A stretch of DNA of 64,000 bases from Mesostigma viride (Eukaryota; Streptophyta; Mesostigmatophyceae; Mesostigmatales; Mesostigmataceae), in assembly GCA_009746045.1 (NCBI GenBank), contig RPFO01001486.1:33501-97500 (forward strand), given 5' to 3'. Under the pieces are notes generated by a model, which saw only the letters and a list, made by a program, of their open reading frames with translations, did no database searches and was not told the origin of the DNA. The position numbers and the translations under genes were made by a program. Positions 30,651-41,013 of this stretch are shown here, piece after piece. Every line of letters starts with the position of its first letter. Position 1 is the first letter of the stretch.

Positions 30651-31870
30651 CGTATATTGCGTAATAGCGTCGGAAAATTATATCAGCATGTGCGTCTTAG
30701 AAAGACGAAGCGATTGTGATATTCACGACTAAATTCGGTGCTCAAACGTGAAAGTTATGAGCTCCGCCGTCAGCCATGGCTACCTCGTGGCTCGTGGCTC
30801 TTCCTGGCCCACGCGCATGTGCGCCCATAATGGCCCCCATGGATGATGCCTTCAACATTTAGCCATGCTTTGTCTATAATGGGACCCCCATGGATGTTGC
30901 ATTAAGAATTTAGCCATGCTATGCCATGCAGAGAGATGCTCTCTGTCCAGAAGCCATGCCCTAGCTCTTGTATAGCCATGATGACCTTCCTCCCCCGTGC
31001 CAGGATCCCCCTTAGGCGGGTTGAACCTGAGACAGCATGGTGGTGCGGGTGCCGTGGTGCACCTAGAGCACGGGTAGCTTACATTCCCACCCTTGCATGA
31101 AGTAGCCTAGGATGTATTAAAAGCCATATGCCCCTTCTCAGGGATATACATGTGCTACATTGACTCCCAACGGAGTGATGTTGATAATTAATTAATGTCG
31201 ACTGTATGAGGGCTCACAGGCAGTAGTGCGGACTGCGGACGGCACTGGCCACCCCACCATTCCCCCTTCACCACGGGGTGTGGCAAGGTTGTGTCCTGTC
31301 CCCATATCAGTTCATTATTGTCGTGGATCACGTCATGCGCCGGGCACGTGCACACTTTACTACACTTTAGGTTCGAGCCCGGCTTGGACATTCTTACCGA
31401 GAAAGAGCACGGCGCGGGGGCGGCACTGGCTACCGCCTGGCCGACCTGATTTATGCGGACGACACCACCCTCATCGCGCGCCCCGAGCACATTCAGACCT
31501 GGCTGGACTGTCTGGGCTTGGAGGCGAGGGCGGTGGGGTTGGAAATTAGTGTCAAAACTGAGGCGATGGTGATTGGGGCCTCCAGTCGCCCGCCGCTGCC
31601 GCGCCTGCTCGACGGGACGGAGGTCCCGGCGTTTCGTGATCGCTTCAAACTGTTAGGGAGCATGCTCCCCGACACCGCCGACGATGTGCACATCCGCATC
31701 GGCCTGGCCTGGGCCCGGCTTCATTCGCTCAACACCTACTGGCGCTCGAAGGGCCTGGGCAAGCACCGTAAGCGCATGCTCTTCAAGGTCCTCGTCCTCA
31801 CGGTGGTTACGTATGGCGCCGAGGCATGGACACTCACGGACACACTGGCGGCTAAGCTAGACCCCGTGCA

Positions 31871-32468
31871 CCACTTTTTCACGGTACGGACGCGTACCGG
31901 GAATTTTTCAGGCGCCCAAAATTCGCGCCGGGACACTCACCTTAAGACAATAAATCATGTTTACATAGCCGCTGGCCAGCATTGCATTCATGAGCCTTCA
32001 GCAACATCGCATAACACATCACCGCACTGGGGGTTGTGGACTTGTGGGTTAACCCTGGGTATGCCCCTGAAAACCCACAGGCTCCGGGAAGAGCCTTATA
32101 GTCTCCTGCATGGGCTATCGGGGGTGAGCATGCAACCTACTCCCACACCCGTCATCATGGCCGAGCCTACAGTCGTCTTGGATGGTCTGGACGAGGAGTT
32201 GCTATCTGCGACTCCAGACCTGGGCGAGCGAGTCGCGCCACTTGCCTTCGCGGGTGAAGCATCCGCGTAGAAAAGTACCTCATCGGGTACTCCATGGCAT
32301 GCATGCCTTTTGTGCATGTTCATGCACTTACTTACTTACTTACCTACTTACATCACCGCAGGAGTACAACACAAGATGGGGGTCGAACCCTGCTCCTGCA
32401 ATAGCACTAGCTGCCAGTGCCGGCATGACCCACCACAAAAAGTCCATCATAGAGTCAGCTGCCGCATT
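31871..32468 (+). other. Unrecognised sequence with an open frame
   Basis: The LineY frame stays open to 32,270 beyond the last LineY similarity (about 31,865), but the extra 130 residues match nothing I know. (CTTA)n lies at 32,327-32,352. No other feature. Confidence 0.35.
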
Positions 32469-34736
32469 TCACTTGGCAGTAAAACGAAGCTCGTCATAAT
32501 CATCCTCACCAAGGCCCTCTAGGTCGTCGTCGTACGGTTGCCAGCCGGCCTGTGCATGTGGCGCAGTGGCGACAACTGGTGGCGCCAGTCGAGGCAAGGA
32601 TGGCTGGGCGTCGCCACCAACCTGTGGCTCTATAGCAGGCGCTAATGATTGCGCACCCGCACGTGGCAGTGGGGCGCCATGCGATACTGGAGCAGGCACG
32701 GGTGGTGGAGCGCCACCACTCCTCAGAACGGGTGCTGACTGTTCAGCACTCAAGTGCCCATCCCTCTGGCATACCGCACACCGGGCATGGTCATGAGGGC
32801 GGTCGTCGCTGGGGTCTTCCTTACTGGGCATGCCACCCTGGATGGGAGTCTGCAGGTAAGGATACACCCTGGCCTTACAAGCGGTGCACCCCTGCCACCC
32901 ATCACGAAAGGAATGGACACTACGCCACTGTTCTCCACAGCGGCACTTGAACTCACCAGAAACACAGCCACCACCCTGATACGGCGTCAGAGTTGCCACG
33001 CTCACAAACCAAATGTTGCTTTTTCCCTGCGTCACGGTGAAAGCGGCCGCATGCCTTCGAAGAAACTGTTCCAGGGACGTGTGCGAGCAGAGTGCTGTTG
33101 GCAGCACATGGTTCTTAATGACCTCACCAAAATCGCATTTGTGATGCAGCGGCGCAGCACCTGAGAAGTTCTTCCTCGTGCGCACGAATCCATCCACCGC
33201 CCTGACGTGAGCTGCCTCTTCCCCTGCATCTGCTCCTGCCGGGCCGAAGACTTGTCCACTGGGAGGCACCTTGGGCTGCGTCGCCGCCGCCGCTGCTGCC
33301 GCTGCCGTTGCCGCTGCCGTTGCCGCTGCTGCCGCCGCCAAAGCCGCCGCCGCTCCTGATGGCCCTTGCGCCTTTTGGCTCTGTCCACTTGGCGCTGTGG
33401 CCTTCGCCGCCCTCTCCGCATCCTGCTTTCGCTGTTCCTCCGCAGCTCTCCTCTGCAGCTCTTTCTGATCTGCCTCCACGGCCGACATCGCCGCTGCCGC
33501 TTTCCTTTGCGCCGTAACTCTCTTCCGCTCGGCTTTTACTGCTGCGGTGGCTGCCTTATCCGCCGCGTTCCGCTCCCGCACCGCTAACGCAGACGTTGCA
33601 AACGCTCTCCGCTCCGCCTCTAATTTTTGCAACGCCGCTGCCGCTGCTGCCGCCGCTGCCCTCTCTGCCGCTAGCCGCTCTCGCTCCGCTGCCGCCGCCG
33701 CCGCCGCTGCTCTCTGCTCCGCTTCCCATCTCTGCCTCTCGGCTGCTGCGGCGGCAGCGGCTGCAAATTCTGCATTTCTTTCATCGTTCTTCGCTGCTGC
33801 TGCCGCCGCCACCGCTTTCCTCTCGGCCTCCAGCCTTTGCTGCTGCGCTGCCAAAGCCAGCACCACTCTCCTCTCCGCTTTTACCTTTTCTTTCTCCGCA
33901 GCCGCTTTCCTGTGGATGATGGCTTGTCTCTCCGCCTCAAGTTTTAGCTTCCCCGCCGCTGCTTTCTTCTCTGCCTCCAGTTTTAACTTCTCCGCTGCCG
34001 CCCTCTTCTCCGCCTCTATTCGTAAACGCTCCGCCGCAGCCCTCTTCTCCGCCTCAAGTTTTAGCTTCTCCGCTGCCGCCCTCTTCTCCGCCTCAAGTTT
34101 TACCTTCTCCGCTGCCGCCCTCTTCTCCGTCTCAAGTTTTAGCTTCTCCGCTGCCGCCCTCTGCTCCGCCTCTATTCGTAAACGCTCCGCCGCAGCCCTC
34201 GTCTCCGCCTCAAGTTTTAGCTTCTCCGCTGCCGCCCTCTTCTCCGCCTCAAGTTTTAGCTTCTCCGCTGCCGCCCACTGCTCCACCTCTATTCTTAGCC
34301 GCTCCGCCGCCGCCCTCTTCTCCGCCTCAAGTTTTAGCTTCTCCGCTGCCACCCTCTTCTCCGCCTCAAGTTTTAGCTTCTCCGCTGCCGCCCTCTTCTC
34401 TTCCTCTATTCGTAAACGCTCCGCCGCAGCCCTCGTCTCCGCCTCAAGTTTTAGCTTCTCCGCTGCCGCCCTCTTATCCGCCTCCAGTTTTGACTTCTCC
34501 GCTGCCGCCCTCTGGTCCGCCTCTATTCGTAGCCGCTCCGCCGCCGCCCTCTTCTCCATCTCAAGTTTTAGCTTCTCCGCTGCTTTCTTCTCCGTCTCAA
34601 GTTTTAGCTTCTCCCTTTCCGCCCTCTGCTCCTCTATTAGCTGGTAAAACATGCGCTCCGCCTCACTATGAAACCCCCACTGCCTATCCCGCTCCGCGGC
34701 GGCACTCCTCCCCGGCGTAGACTCGGATGCCCCCAT
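32469..34736 (-). CDS. Coiled-coil protein with 3CxxC-type zinc finger
   Basis: Single open frame of 755 codons starting MGASESTPGRS, a good N-myristoylation context (Gly2, Ser6). Residues about 30-290 are a repeated K/E/A/L helix of a 13-residue unit (AAAEKLKLEAEKR). A further Ala-rich helical stretch runs to about 490 with up to 12 Ala in a row. Residues 594-660 carry FKCRCGEQWRS, GWQGCTACKARVYPY and HARCAVCQRDGH. This matches the zf-3CxxC pattern of ZAR1 and receptor-transporter proteins, in which cysteine pairs bind zinc. The C-terminus is Pro-rich, then acidic. No intron is needed. Function unknown; membrane anchoring through myristate is an inference. Confidence 0.75.
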   Translation of the reverse strand: MGASESTPGRSAAAERDRQWGFHSEAERMFYQLIEEQRAEREKLKLETEKKAAEKLKLEMEKRAAAERLRIEADQRAAAEKSKLEADKRAAAEKLKLEAETRAAAERLRIEEEKRAAAEKLKLEAEKRVAAEKLKLEAEKRAAAERLRIEVEQWAAAEKLKLEAEKRAAAEKLKLEAETRAAAERLRIEAEQRAAAEKLKLETEKRAAAEKVKLEAEKRAAAEKLKLEAEKRAAAERLRIEAEKRAAAEKLKLEAEKKAAAGKLKLEAERQAIIHRKAAAEKEKVKAERRVVLALAAQQQRLEAERKAVAAAAAAKNDERNAEFAAAAAAAAERQRWEAEQRAAAAAAAAERERLAAERAAAAAAAAALQKLEAERRAFATSALAVRERNAADKAATAAVKAERKRVTAQRKAAAAMSAVEADQKELQRRAAEEQRKQDAERAAKATAPSGQSQKAQGPSGAAAALAAAAAATAAATAAAAAAAATQPKVPPSGQVFGPAGADAGEEAAHVRAVDGFVRTRKNFSGAAPLHHKCDFGEVIKNHVLPTALCSHTSLEQFLRRHAAAFTVTQGKSNIWFVSVATLTPYQGGGCVSGEFKCRCGEQWRSVHSFRDGWQGCTACKARVYPYLQTPIQGGMPSKEDPSDDRPHDHARCAVCQRDGHLSAEQSAPVLRSGGAPPPVPAPVSHGAPLPRAGAQSLAPAIEPQVGGDAQPSLPRLAPPVVATAPHAQAGWQPYDDDLEGLGEDDYDELRFTAK
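33930..34640 (-). repeat. Coding minisatellite, 39-bp unit
   Basis: The AAAEKLKLEAEKR repeat is also repeated at base level: TTCTCCGCCTCAAGTTTTAG and CTTCTCCGCTGCCGCCCTC alternate on the plus strand. About 18 units, with RLRIEAE variants every third unit or so. Confidence 0.85.
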
Positions 34737-37700
34737 GACGAGTCACCGTTTGCCACTTGAAGGCGTACAGGTGGCAGCAGGGAATCTGCGATACAGCAGA
34801 GCTCCACTCAGGCGCGCCTGCTACAAGGTCTGCGGATGCACGGACTCGGTATCTGCCACCTGGACACGACACGATACACCATCAGCCGGAGCGAAGACAG
34901 GCAACAGGGATAAAGGAAGGATTGGCTCCAATAGCGTGCCAATATGTGGAAGAATGTTCATGCATGGGGGGGAGGGGCGGGGGGGGGGGGGGGGGGGGCA
35001 GAAACTCGTGTGTGATAAGCTGAAAACAAACGCTGTCCGTGATCATACATACAATATATGTCTGTCAGAGATATTAATAGACGCAATTCACAGGACAAAA
35101 ACATGGAAAGACTTGATGAACAATAGGAACGCGGGACATGAACCTGTTTACAAGCAGACGGGAAATGGCCAGATATACAAGTTTCCACAAGTACATATTC
35201 TACGCAGAAGTATACTGACAGTAATATGGGATTCATGTACTGGGGAGCGGGTAGACGGAGATGTTCCTTGGGACCATCAGCACAGCTGGGCCCTCCATCA
35301 TCCGACGGGCATTCGCGATAATCTGCCATGTAAACCCAGCTCATGTCGTCATGAATGGCGAGGCAGCACGGACACAGCCAATCGCTTGTGCCGGCTGTCC
35401 ACGTGCGCTATCGGTGCGGGCAGCACAGGATGAATTCGAGAACGGTAGGCATGAGCCCGCGTAGACTTGGGCGTGTGCGCAGATGAGGAGTACCGCACAG
35501 GACCGCACAGCGCAAACACGGCCAGGGGGTGGACATGGGGGTGGCAAAGGCGAACAATCCTGCCGTGTCCCTACGGCGGGCAGCGCATCAGTTACACACT
35601 TGCAATAATGGCTGATTTACTACCCACATGTCCGGTCAGCCCGTTTCAGCCCCTTTGCTTCTGCCCAGCCATGTGCTCACCGGGCGACAGGATGAGTGCG
35701 AAAGCACGCCCCACCTAGCCTAACAGCCTGTTTCCTTTAAAAAAAGATGTACTAACAACTGGCATCATCCGTCACGCAGCACCGTCAGGTGCCATCACCC
35801 ACCAGGGTATCACCCGGTGCTATCAACGATCACGGAACGCTATTGAATACTATAATCCACAATCACGGAACGCTATTGAATACTACAATCCACAATCACG
35901 GAACGCTATTGAGTACTACAATCCATCACGAACACTGTAAAGTGCTATTGAATACTACAATCCATCACAAAACAATCGCTCACCATCGAGCCCTATCGTC
36001 CCAGCCAAGTCCGTCACACATGTGGAAATGCCATGGGCCACATGCCATGAGGAGTGGGGGAAAGGGGGGGCACTGCAGTGGAGTGGGATGACCGCGATGG
36101 TGACATCAGCGACAAGAGGGGGTGCACTCCATGCATGTCCACCCCAAAACATGCAGAGAAGCTTCAGTGCAGGGTGATTATAATATTTTAGTACTAAGGG
36201 TGGGAGAGCACAGATTGGGCAATTGTAGTTCAGTTTGCATCTATACAGTTGCGTGGCGTCATGCAAACCTGCAGGGTGCTTGGCCCTCCGTGTCTGATTC
36301 ACCAAGTCGGCCCATTTCACAGACCGGCGGTGCTTTCCACCATGGCTGCCTTGGTGGCTCCAGCAGACAGCTTCTACTCTGTACCGACAAGAGCTCGGCG
36401 GCACCTTGCTATGATATAGCTCGACGTTACTGTAATTGTCCGGCGTCATGCACCCACGTAGGTACACTGACTCTTGTTGGAACGCACAACAACATATATA
36501 TACAACATATAGGATATATATATTAAGGGTCTGCACATGCACAGATACCAACAAAGCACATCGAAATCCAGACCTACCTGCGTCCATTGCCCGCCCATTT
36601 CACGAGTTACATCAAGCATTGATTCGCTCATGATGCGCAGCAGGCATCTTGAAAAAGAAGATAGAGGGCATCTCGAGGTCTGCCTTGGGTCTGCCTTGGC
36701 CAAGAACCAGAAGAGGGCGATGATGTGCTGCAGAGGGCGGGGTGAGCGTGCATGAGGGTGCAGGATTGTCAGTAGCTTCAATAACAGTACCTCAGCTAGA
36801 GCCTCTGAGAGCAGTCTCCGAGAGGACGCTGGTGCTTGATCCGTTGCTGGCGTCCATCACCGGCTGTATGGGTGCTCAGGTCATCACCATGATCTGCCGT
36901 CTTTGACGACCGTGATCCGCCTCCAACAACCGCGATCATCCCTTCTCCGTGGTCGGCCCGAACCGTTGATCTGCCGATGCGCGGATAGTTTGGGTCAACT
37001 CGTGCAATTCTGCGCAGTTGAGGTGTGCAAAGAGCAATGCAGCGGACGAATAGAATACGTGCCCTTGTTAGTAAATAGAAAGACAGCCACGTTTGCCCTG
37101 CAAGGACTCCTTAGAAACTAGCTGTTGTTTGGGTTGGGGGGTAGACATGCACCTAGACACATCTAACAGTGTTCTCGAAAGGGGGCCTGTGATCATATCG
37201 CACACTATTTCAAAGAACAACATCACAACCAGCACAGATGTAATCATATGCTTGAGCAGGACGCTAGATATACTTAGATAAGATGTGCTTGTCAAGCAGG
37301 CCATGACGAGATTCTTACCACATGCAACCACAGACCAAGGATGGGATGCAGAATGCCAAGGGCTACCTGTGACCCCTCACCCCTGCATGAAGCCATACAG
37401 CTCTTCCCACACACAACGTGATGTCCCGCACATCGCGAGTGAAAGCAGCCAGCTGCGAGCCTATAGGCCGAGTACACCGCACAAATGTGCGTCGCAGCAA
37501 GGCGTGCGTGCACCCAACCTGGTCGTGGTCACCCGCATTACGGCACTACCGCGTCACCGCACTACCGCATGACCGCATTGCCGCATCGCCCTCACAAAAG
37601 TAGCCTACCCCGTCCTTTGCCAGCAGTCCGCAAAGTCGCCAACTGTCGACGACGTGGCGTCAAGAACGCGACCACGTCGGCACATAAACTAGCAGCCTGG

Positions 37701-38600
37701 ACGAGTGATGACGTGATGGCTAGCATGCAAGTTTAAACGTGATAGTAACCCGTGAATGAACATGATAGCACGAACACCCAAATACTACCCATCGCGCTTC
37801 AAATCAGCCTAGGCTTCGCGACAGCGACCCCTTCCCACAGAGGGTCGGATGGGCCGAATCTAGGTGGCCGACACAGTGAAAGCAATCGGCCACACTACGG
37901 TCGTGCTTAAACGTGCTCCAATTTGTATATATTTACTACCAACGTGTAGGCTTTTCCACGCACGCATGGGCACAAGGCCCTCTGCAATTCCAACCCAAAA
38001 ACATACCGATTATTCCCGGAACTTCACTTCCCCAAACGAAAAAGGTCGCAAAAAGTCGTAATGCGTAGAGACTGTTGACGGCCGATGCCAACTACGAGGG
38101 CTTGCTTTACCATACACATCAGCTATAAGGGAGCCGTTGCACTTCAGGGGTCATGCAGCAAAACGAGACATTTTATTTCGGCTACTGTATGACGACGGGA
38201 AATTTGGCAGGTCCCTGGCTGCCCGAGATTGTGGGTGCCCTGCACCTAAAAATCGACATTCACCAGCTGGACAGATGCGCGCGCGTAGGCACCTGTTATG
38301 CGTAGGCACCTGACTATTTCGTCAACTGTAAACTGTTAGCCTGCGTGTCTTTTGCGGTTCAGCGCAATTCGCAGCACCAGAACTTAATTCCTGTTGCATT
38401 ACAGCATTAGTACTGCGTTGCATTTTATTTGCTCAGGTCGTTGCATCGAGCCTCAAGGTTGCATGACTTGCATCGCCCGTTGTCCTGTGTTGCAGAATGA
38501 CTGCAGCGTCTACGTCTAGGTAGGCACCACACGCAGGCACGTACCTGGGCACATTTGCGTACAGCACAGTAGGGTTCGTATACAGCAGTGGCTTGTTATT
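34737..38600. other. No recognisable gene; small repeats
   Basis: Intergenic between the 3CxxC-finger gene start and the EF-hand gene. Many short frames, none with a recognisable domain. It contains a G-run at 34,967-34,999 and a tandem repeat at 35,826-35,965. An antisense frame at 35,955-36,587 (210 codons) is open but unrecognised. The first few hundred bases upstream of 34,736 should hold the 3CxxC gene promoter. Confidence 0.45.
35826..35965. repeat. Tandem repeat, ~40-bp unit, 3-4 copies
   Basis: Unit of the type CACGGAACGCTATTGAATAC followed by TATAATCCACAAT. The last copy is diverged. Confidence 0.8.
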
Positions 38601-38855
38601 CTGTTGCATGGCACATGGCAGCCTTTCGCGCCTACCTGGCATGAACCGTTGCTGCCGTGGCGGGCTCCTCAGGCACGATGTCTGTTTGTTGGAGCAGAAT
38701 CAGCAGATCCCAATATCAACCGTCACGATTTGAGAGTCTGTCAGACAGTCAGTTGGATCCCACGCCTACAATTTGATAGATCCGGTTGGAAAGATCGTGG
38801 TGTGTACGGCTCCGTATCGCACGCTTTTGCGTTGCTGAGTGCTGACTCGGAAAAA

Positions 38856-39010
38856 ATGGCTTTTTTGAAGATGTTGGCGTGCTCGACAATGCGCGACTGC
38901 CACCACGGGGAGTGCCGTCGTCGTCAAGTGCGAGCAATGGCGTTCTTTTGCCGAGCGTTGGCCGTCAGCTTTCGATGCGGTTCCTCCAGCGCAGCTTGTA
39001 AAAATGTACG
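38856..39010 (+). CDS. Possible 5' exon of the EF-hand gene
   Basis: An open frame from ATG 38,856 (MAFLKMLACSTMRDC) reaches AAAAAT|GTACGA at about 39,006, a possible phase-0 donor, compatible with the phase-0 acceptor at 39,152. The Cys-rich hydrophobic start could be a targeting peptide. The evidence is only frame and phase, so this is tentative. Confidence 0.25.
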
Positions 39011-39152
39011 ATGTTCGGCGCACATGTCGAATTCTATCGCCGCACTTGTCATTGTGCAATTTCCTTGTAATTGATTACTGTCTGAAGGTTCCCCTCGCTA
39101 ATTTACTGAATATTCACCAGTGTAAATGCCACTGCCCCGATTTTGTGTGCAG

Positions 39153-40474
39153 GTGCGCCAAGCGACCACCGTGGCCCAGTCGCAGAAGGGGTCTAGCCCA
39201 AACAGGGTGCCGCCGCCGCCGCCGCCGCCGCCGCCGCTCTCCGACGTCGGGGCTGCAAGGAAGCAAGGAGGCAGCAAGGCGAAAGCACCAGCCTTGACAG
39301 CAGTCGAGCACCTAGAAGAAGTCATGCTAGATTCATGTTCCCAGAAAACGGGCGAGGCTGCTATCCGATGCTGGGAAGCTTATGAATCCTTTGAGCTGGA
39401 AAAGCAGGAGGCAAGCGCGGATTGCGAATTGGGCGGCTCAAGAGGCTGTCAAGAGCTGTATTCACTCGAGGCTTTCGCGAGCCAAGTGAAAGGGACTGAC
39501 GCGCTGATCATCATGGAGCGTGTGAACGGAGTTGCGGAAGCCTATCGCAGCCGCTTCAAGAACCTGGAGCAGGCCTTCCGGGCAACAGACTTGAACAAGT
39601 CCGGAGACATCAGCCTAGACGAATTAGCCGCTATGGTGCTCAAGTTCAACATCCCCGGCCTTTCTGACAAGGCGTCGGTCGCCTCGCTTTTCTTGAGGTG
39701 TGATGCTAACGGAGACGGCCGCATCGACGTCCACGGTGCGCACTTCTTTTTGCTCGCATGCGTGGCTTTTCTGGCTGTGAATGTCTGAGCGCATGACCGA
39801 GACAGGCCCAGCTAAGCATGGGCACCAGCGCTGCTTGGGAAACCTGCAATTTCGTCTGTTGTATGTGGCGTGGTGGGTGGGACCGAATCGTTTTTTTTTT
39901 TTCAAAAAACAATATCTTTGCAGTTGCATGGCAAACAGCAGCCCTTTCATCATTCCAGCGTCATTTTCCTTTTGTTTTTGAACGCAGTTGGCCTTAGATG
40001 TACCCTTGTGAACTTTTTTCTGGTTGTTAGGCACACGATATTCCTCCTGCACATCATGCTTGGTTGCGACCATTGTGCCTTGTCACTGCGATGCCTCCAG
40101 CCATGTTATCGTGTGTGCTTGTCTAGCGTGTGTGCCTGACCTAGTTGTGTGCGTGGCCCAGCTTATGTGCTTGACCTACCTGTGCAGGACCTCTGTGTGT
40201 GCCTTATATTTCTTGTGTGCCTGACCCACTTTAGTACGACCTTTTTGCCTCCGTGACCTTTTTGCGTGCCTGACCTACTTAAGTGCCTTATCGTCCTTGT
40301 GCTTGACCCACTTTTGCGCGATCTGTGTACATGCCTGACCCATGTGGGTGTGCAGAGTTTGAGAAGTATTTGTGGAAGCCCACGTCCCCCTTTGAGGGCG
40401 GCCTGCGCATCGACCCGCTCCTGCGCCAGGCGGTGCTGCACGGGAGGGACGACATCCCGTTGTTCCTGCAGTGA
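39153..40474 (+). CDS. EF-hand calcium-binding protein, two exons
   Basis: Exon 39,153-39,735 follows TTTTGTGTGCAG and ends CCACG|GTGCGC. The next exon is 40,356-40,474 (GGGTGTGCAG|AG to TGA). A Pro run (nine CCG) comes first, then a helical, Cys-containing region (EEVMLDSCSQKTGEAAIRCW). A pair of EF-hands follows: DLNKSGDISLDE and DANGDGRIDVHE. The splice junction creates the Glu at position 12 of the second loop, which strongly supports the intron. After EFEKYLWKP the chain ends IDPLLRQAVLHG...PLFLQ. It probably binds calcium; the partner is unknown. An in-frame ATG at 39,126 would start translation inside the upstream intron, so an upstream exon is likely. Confidence 0.7.
40100..40345 (+). 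repeat. Degenerate intronic repeat in the EF-hand gene
   Basis: TGTGTGCCTGACC-like phrases (GTGCTTGACCTACC, GTGTGCCTGACCCACTT, GCGTGCCTGACCTACTT) recur about every 30-60 bp within the intron. Confidence 0.6.
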
Positions 40475-40679
40475 AGGCCCTGCAATCAGCGACTATGGCC
40501 CCTGCAGTAGAGACTGGTGCAATAAAGGCCCCAGCAGTAGAGACCATGTCTCCCGAGATACAGACAGGACACGGTCTCTTTGCGCGGGGGTCTGTAAAGA
40601 AACTGGGGGCATGATGCCCCCAAAGAAGAGCCTGGCCACCTCCGGGTGGCGTAGCCATACACCCTTTTTTTGTAAAGGG

Positions 40680-41013
40680 GGGAAGGAAGGAAGGAAGGAA
40701 GGAAGGAAGGAAGGAAGGAAGGAAGGAAGGAAGGAAGGAAGGAAGGAAGGAAGGAAGGAAGGAAGGAAGGAAGGAAGGAAGGAAGGAAGGAAGGAAGGAA
40801 GGAAGGAAGGAAGGAAGGAAGGAAGGAAGGAAGGAAGGAAGGAAGGAAGGAAGGAAGGAAGGAAGGAAGGAAGGAAGGAGGGAGGGGAGGGAGGGAGGGA
40901 GGAAGGAAGGAAGGAAGGAAGGAAGGAAGGAAGGAAGGAAGGAAGGAAGGAAGGAAGGAAGGAAGGAAGGAAGGAAGGAAGGAAGGAAGGAAGGAAGGAA
41001 GGAAGGAAGGAAG
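40680..41013. repeat. (GGAA)n tract, ~330 bp
   Basis: Continuous GGAA units on the plus strand, with a short GGGA-rich interruption at about 40,878-40,902. All purine. It lies about 200 bp downstream of the EF-hand stop codon. Confidence 0.97.

Larger units (their letters stand above)
24105..30804 (-). mobile_element. O1-A, minus orientation, full length, nested level 2
   Basis: Inserted into the 3' UTR of the plus O1-A with 14-bp TSD TGGCCCACGCGCAT (24,091-24,104 and 30,805-30,818). After removing the PLE insertion the element is about 2.0 kb: 5' (CTCGTGG)n, ORF1 (30,650-29,252), 3' UTR and stem-loop. The tail is (CAATT)n instead of (TTAA)n. Confidence 0.88.
23525..31191 (+). mobile_element. 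O1-A, plus orientation, nested level 1
   Basis: A 5'-truncated O1-A that begins inside ORF1 (LLKQHTTSTTSTISILGTTQ region). It runs to 24,104 and resumes at 30,819 with the rest of its 3' UTR, stem-loop (ACTCC-CAAC-GGAGT, about 31,164-31,177) and TTAA tail. TSD ATTAATGTCGACT. The ORF1 part at 23,519-23,929 is open and shows LDLREEANIARR, VIVKHF and LDDDLTLAQQQRRREL. Confidence 0.85.
22500..31870 (+). mobile_element. LineY copy, split by a three-level nested insertion
   Basis: Coding-like LineY sequence runs 22,500-23,524 and resumes at 31,205-31,870. Removing 23,525-31,204, including one TSD copy (ATTAATGTCGACT at 23,512-23,524 and 31,192-31,204), rejoins the reverse transcriptase: VDYIKAFDTVLW upstream, then LYEGSQAVVRT, LIYADDTTLIARPEH and VVTYGAEAWTLT downstream. 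Several stops and frameshifts show decay. Both ends are truncated inside ORF2. It is the oldest layer of this stack. Confidence 0.82.

Noticed and set aside
33547-34647. 366-codon plus-strand Ser/Ala/Phe frame
   Set aside because: Antisense of the 39-bp coding repeat of the 3CxxC-finger protein; the sense frame has a domain, a start context and charge-patterned helices.
36122-36587. Overlapping frames of 134 and 210 codons on both strands
   Set aside because: No domain, no repeat relationship and no splice evidence; reported only as unrecognised intergenic sequence.
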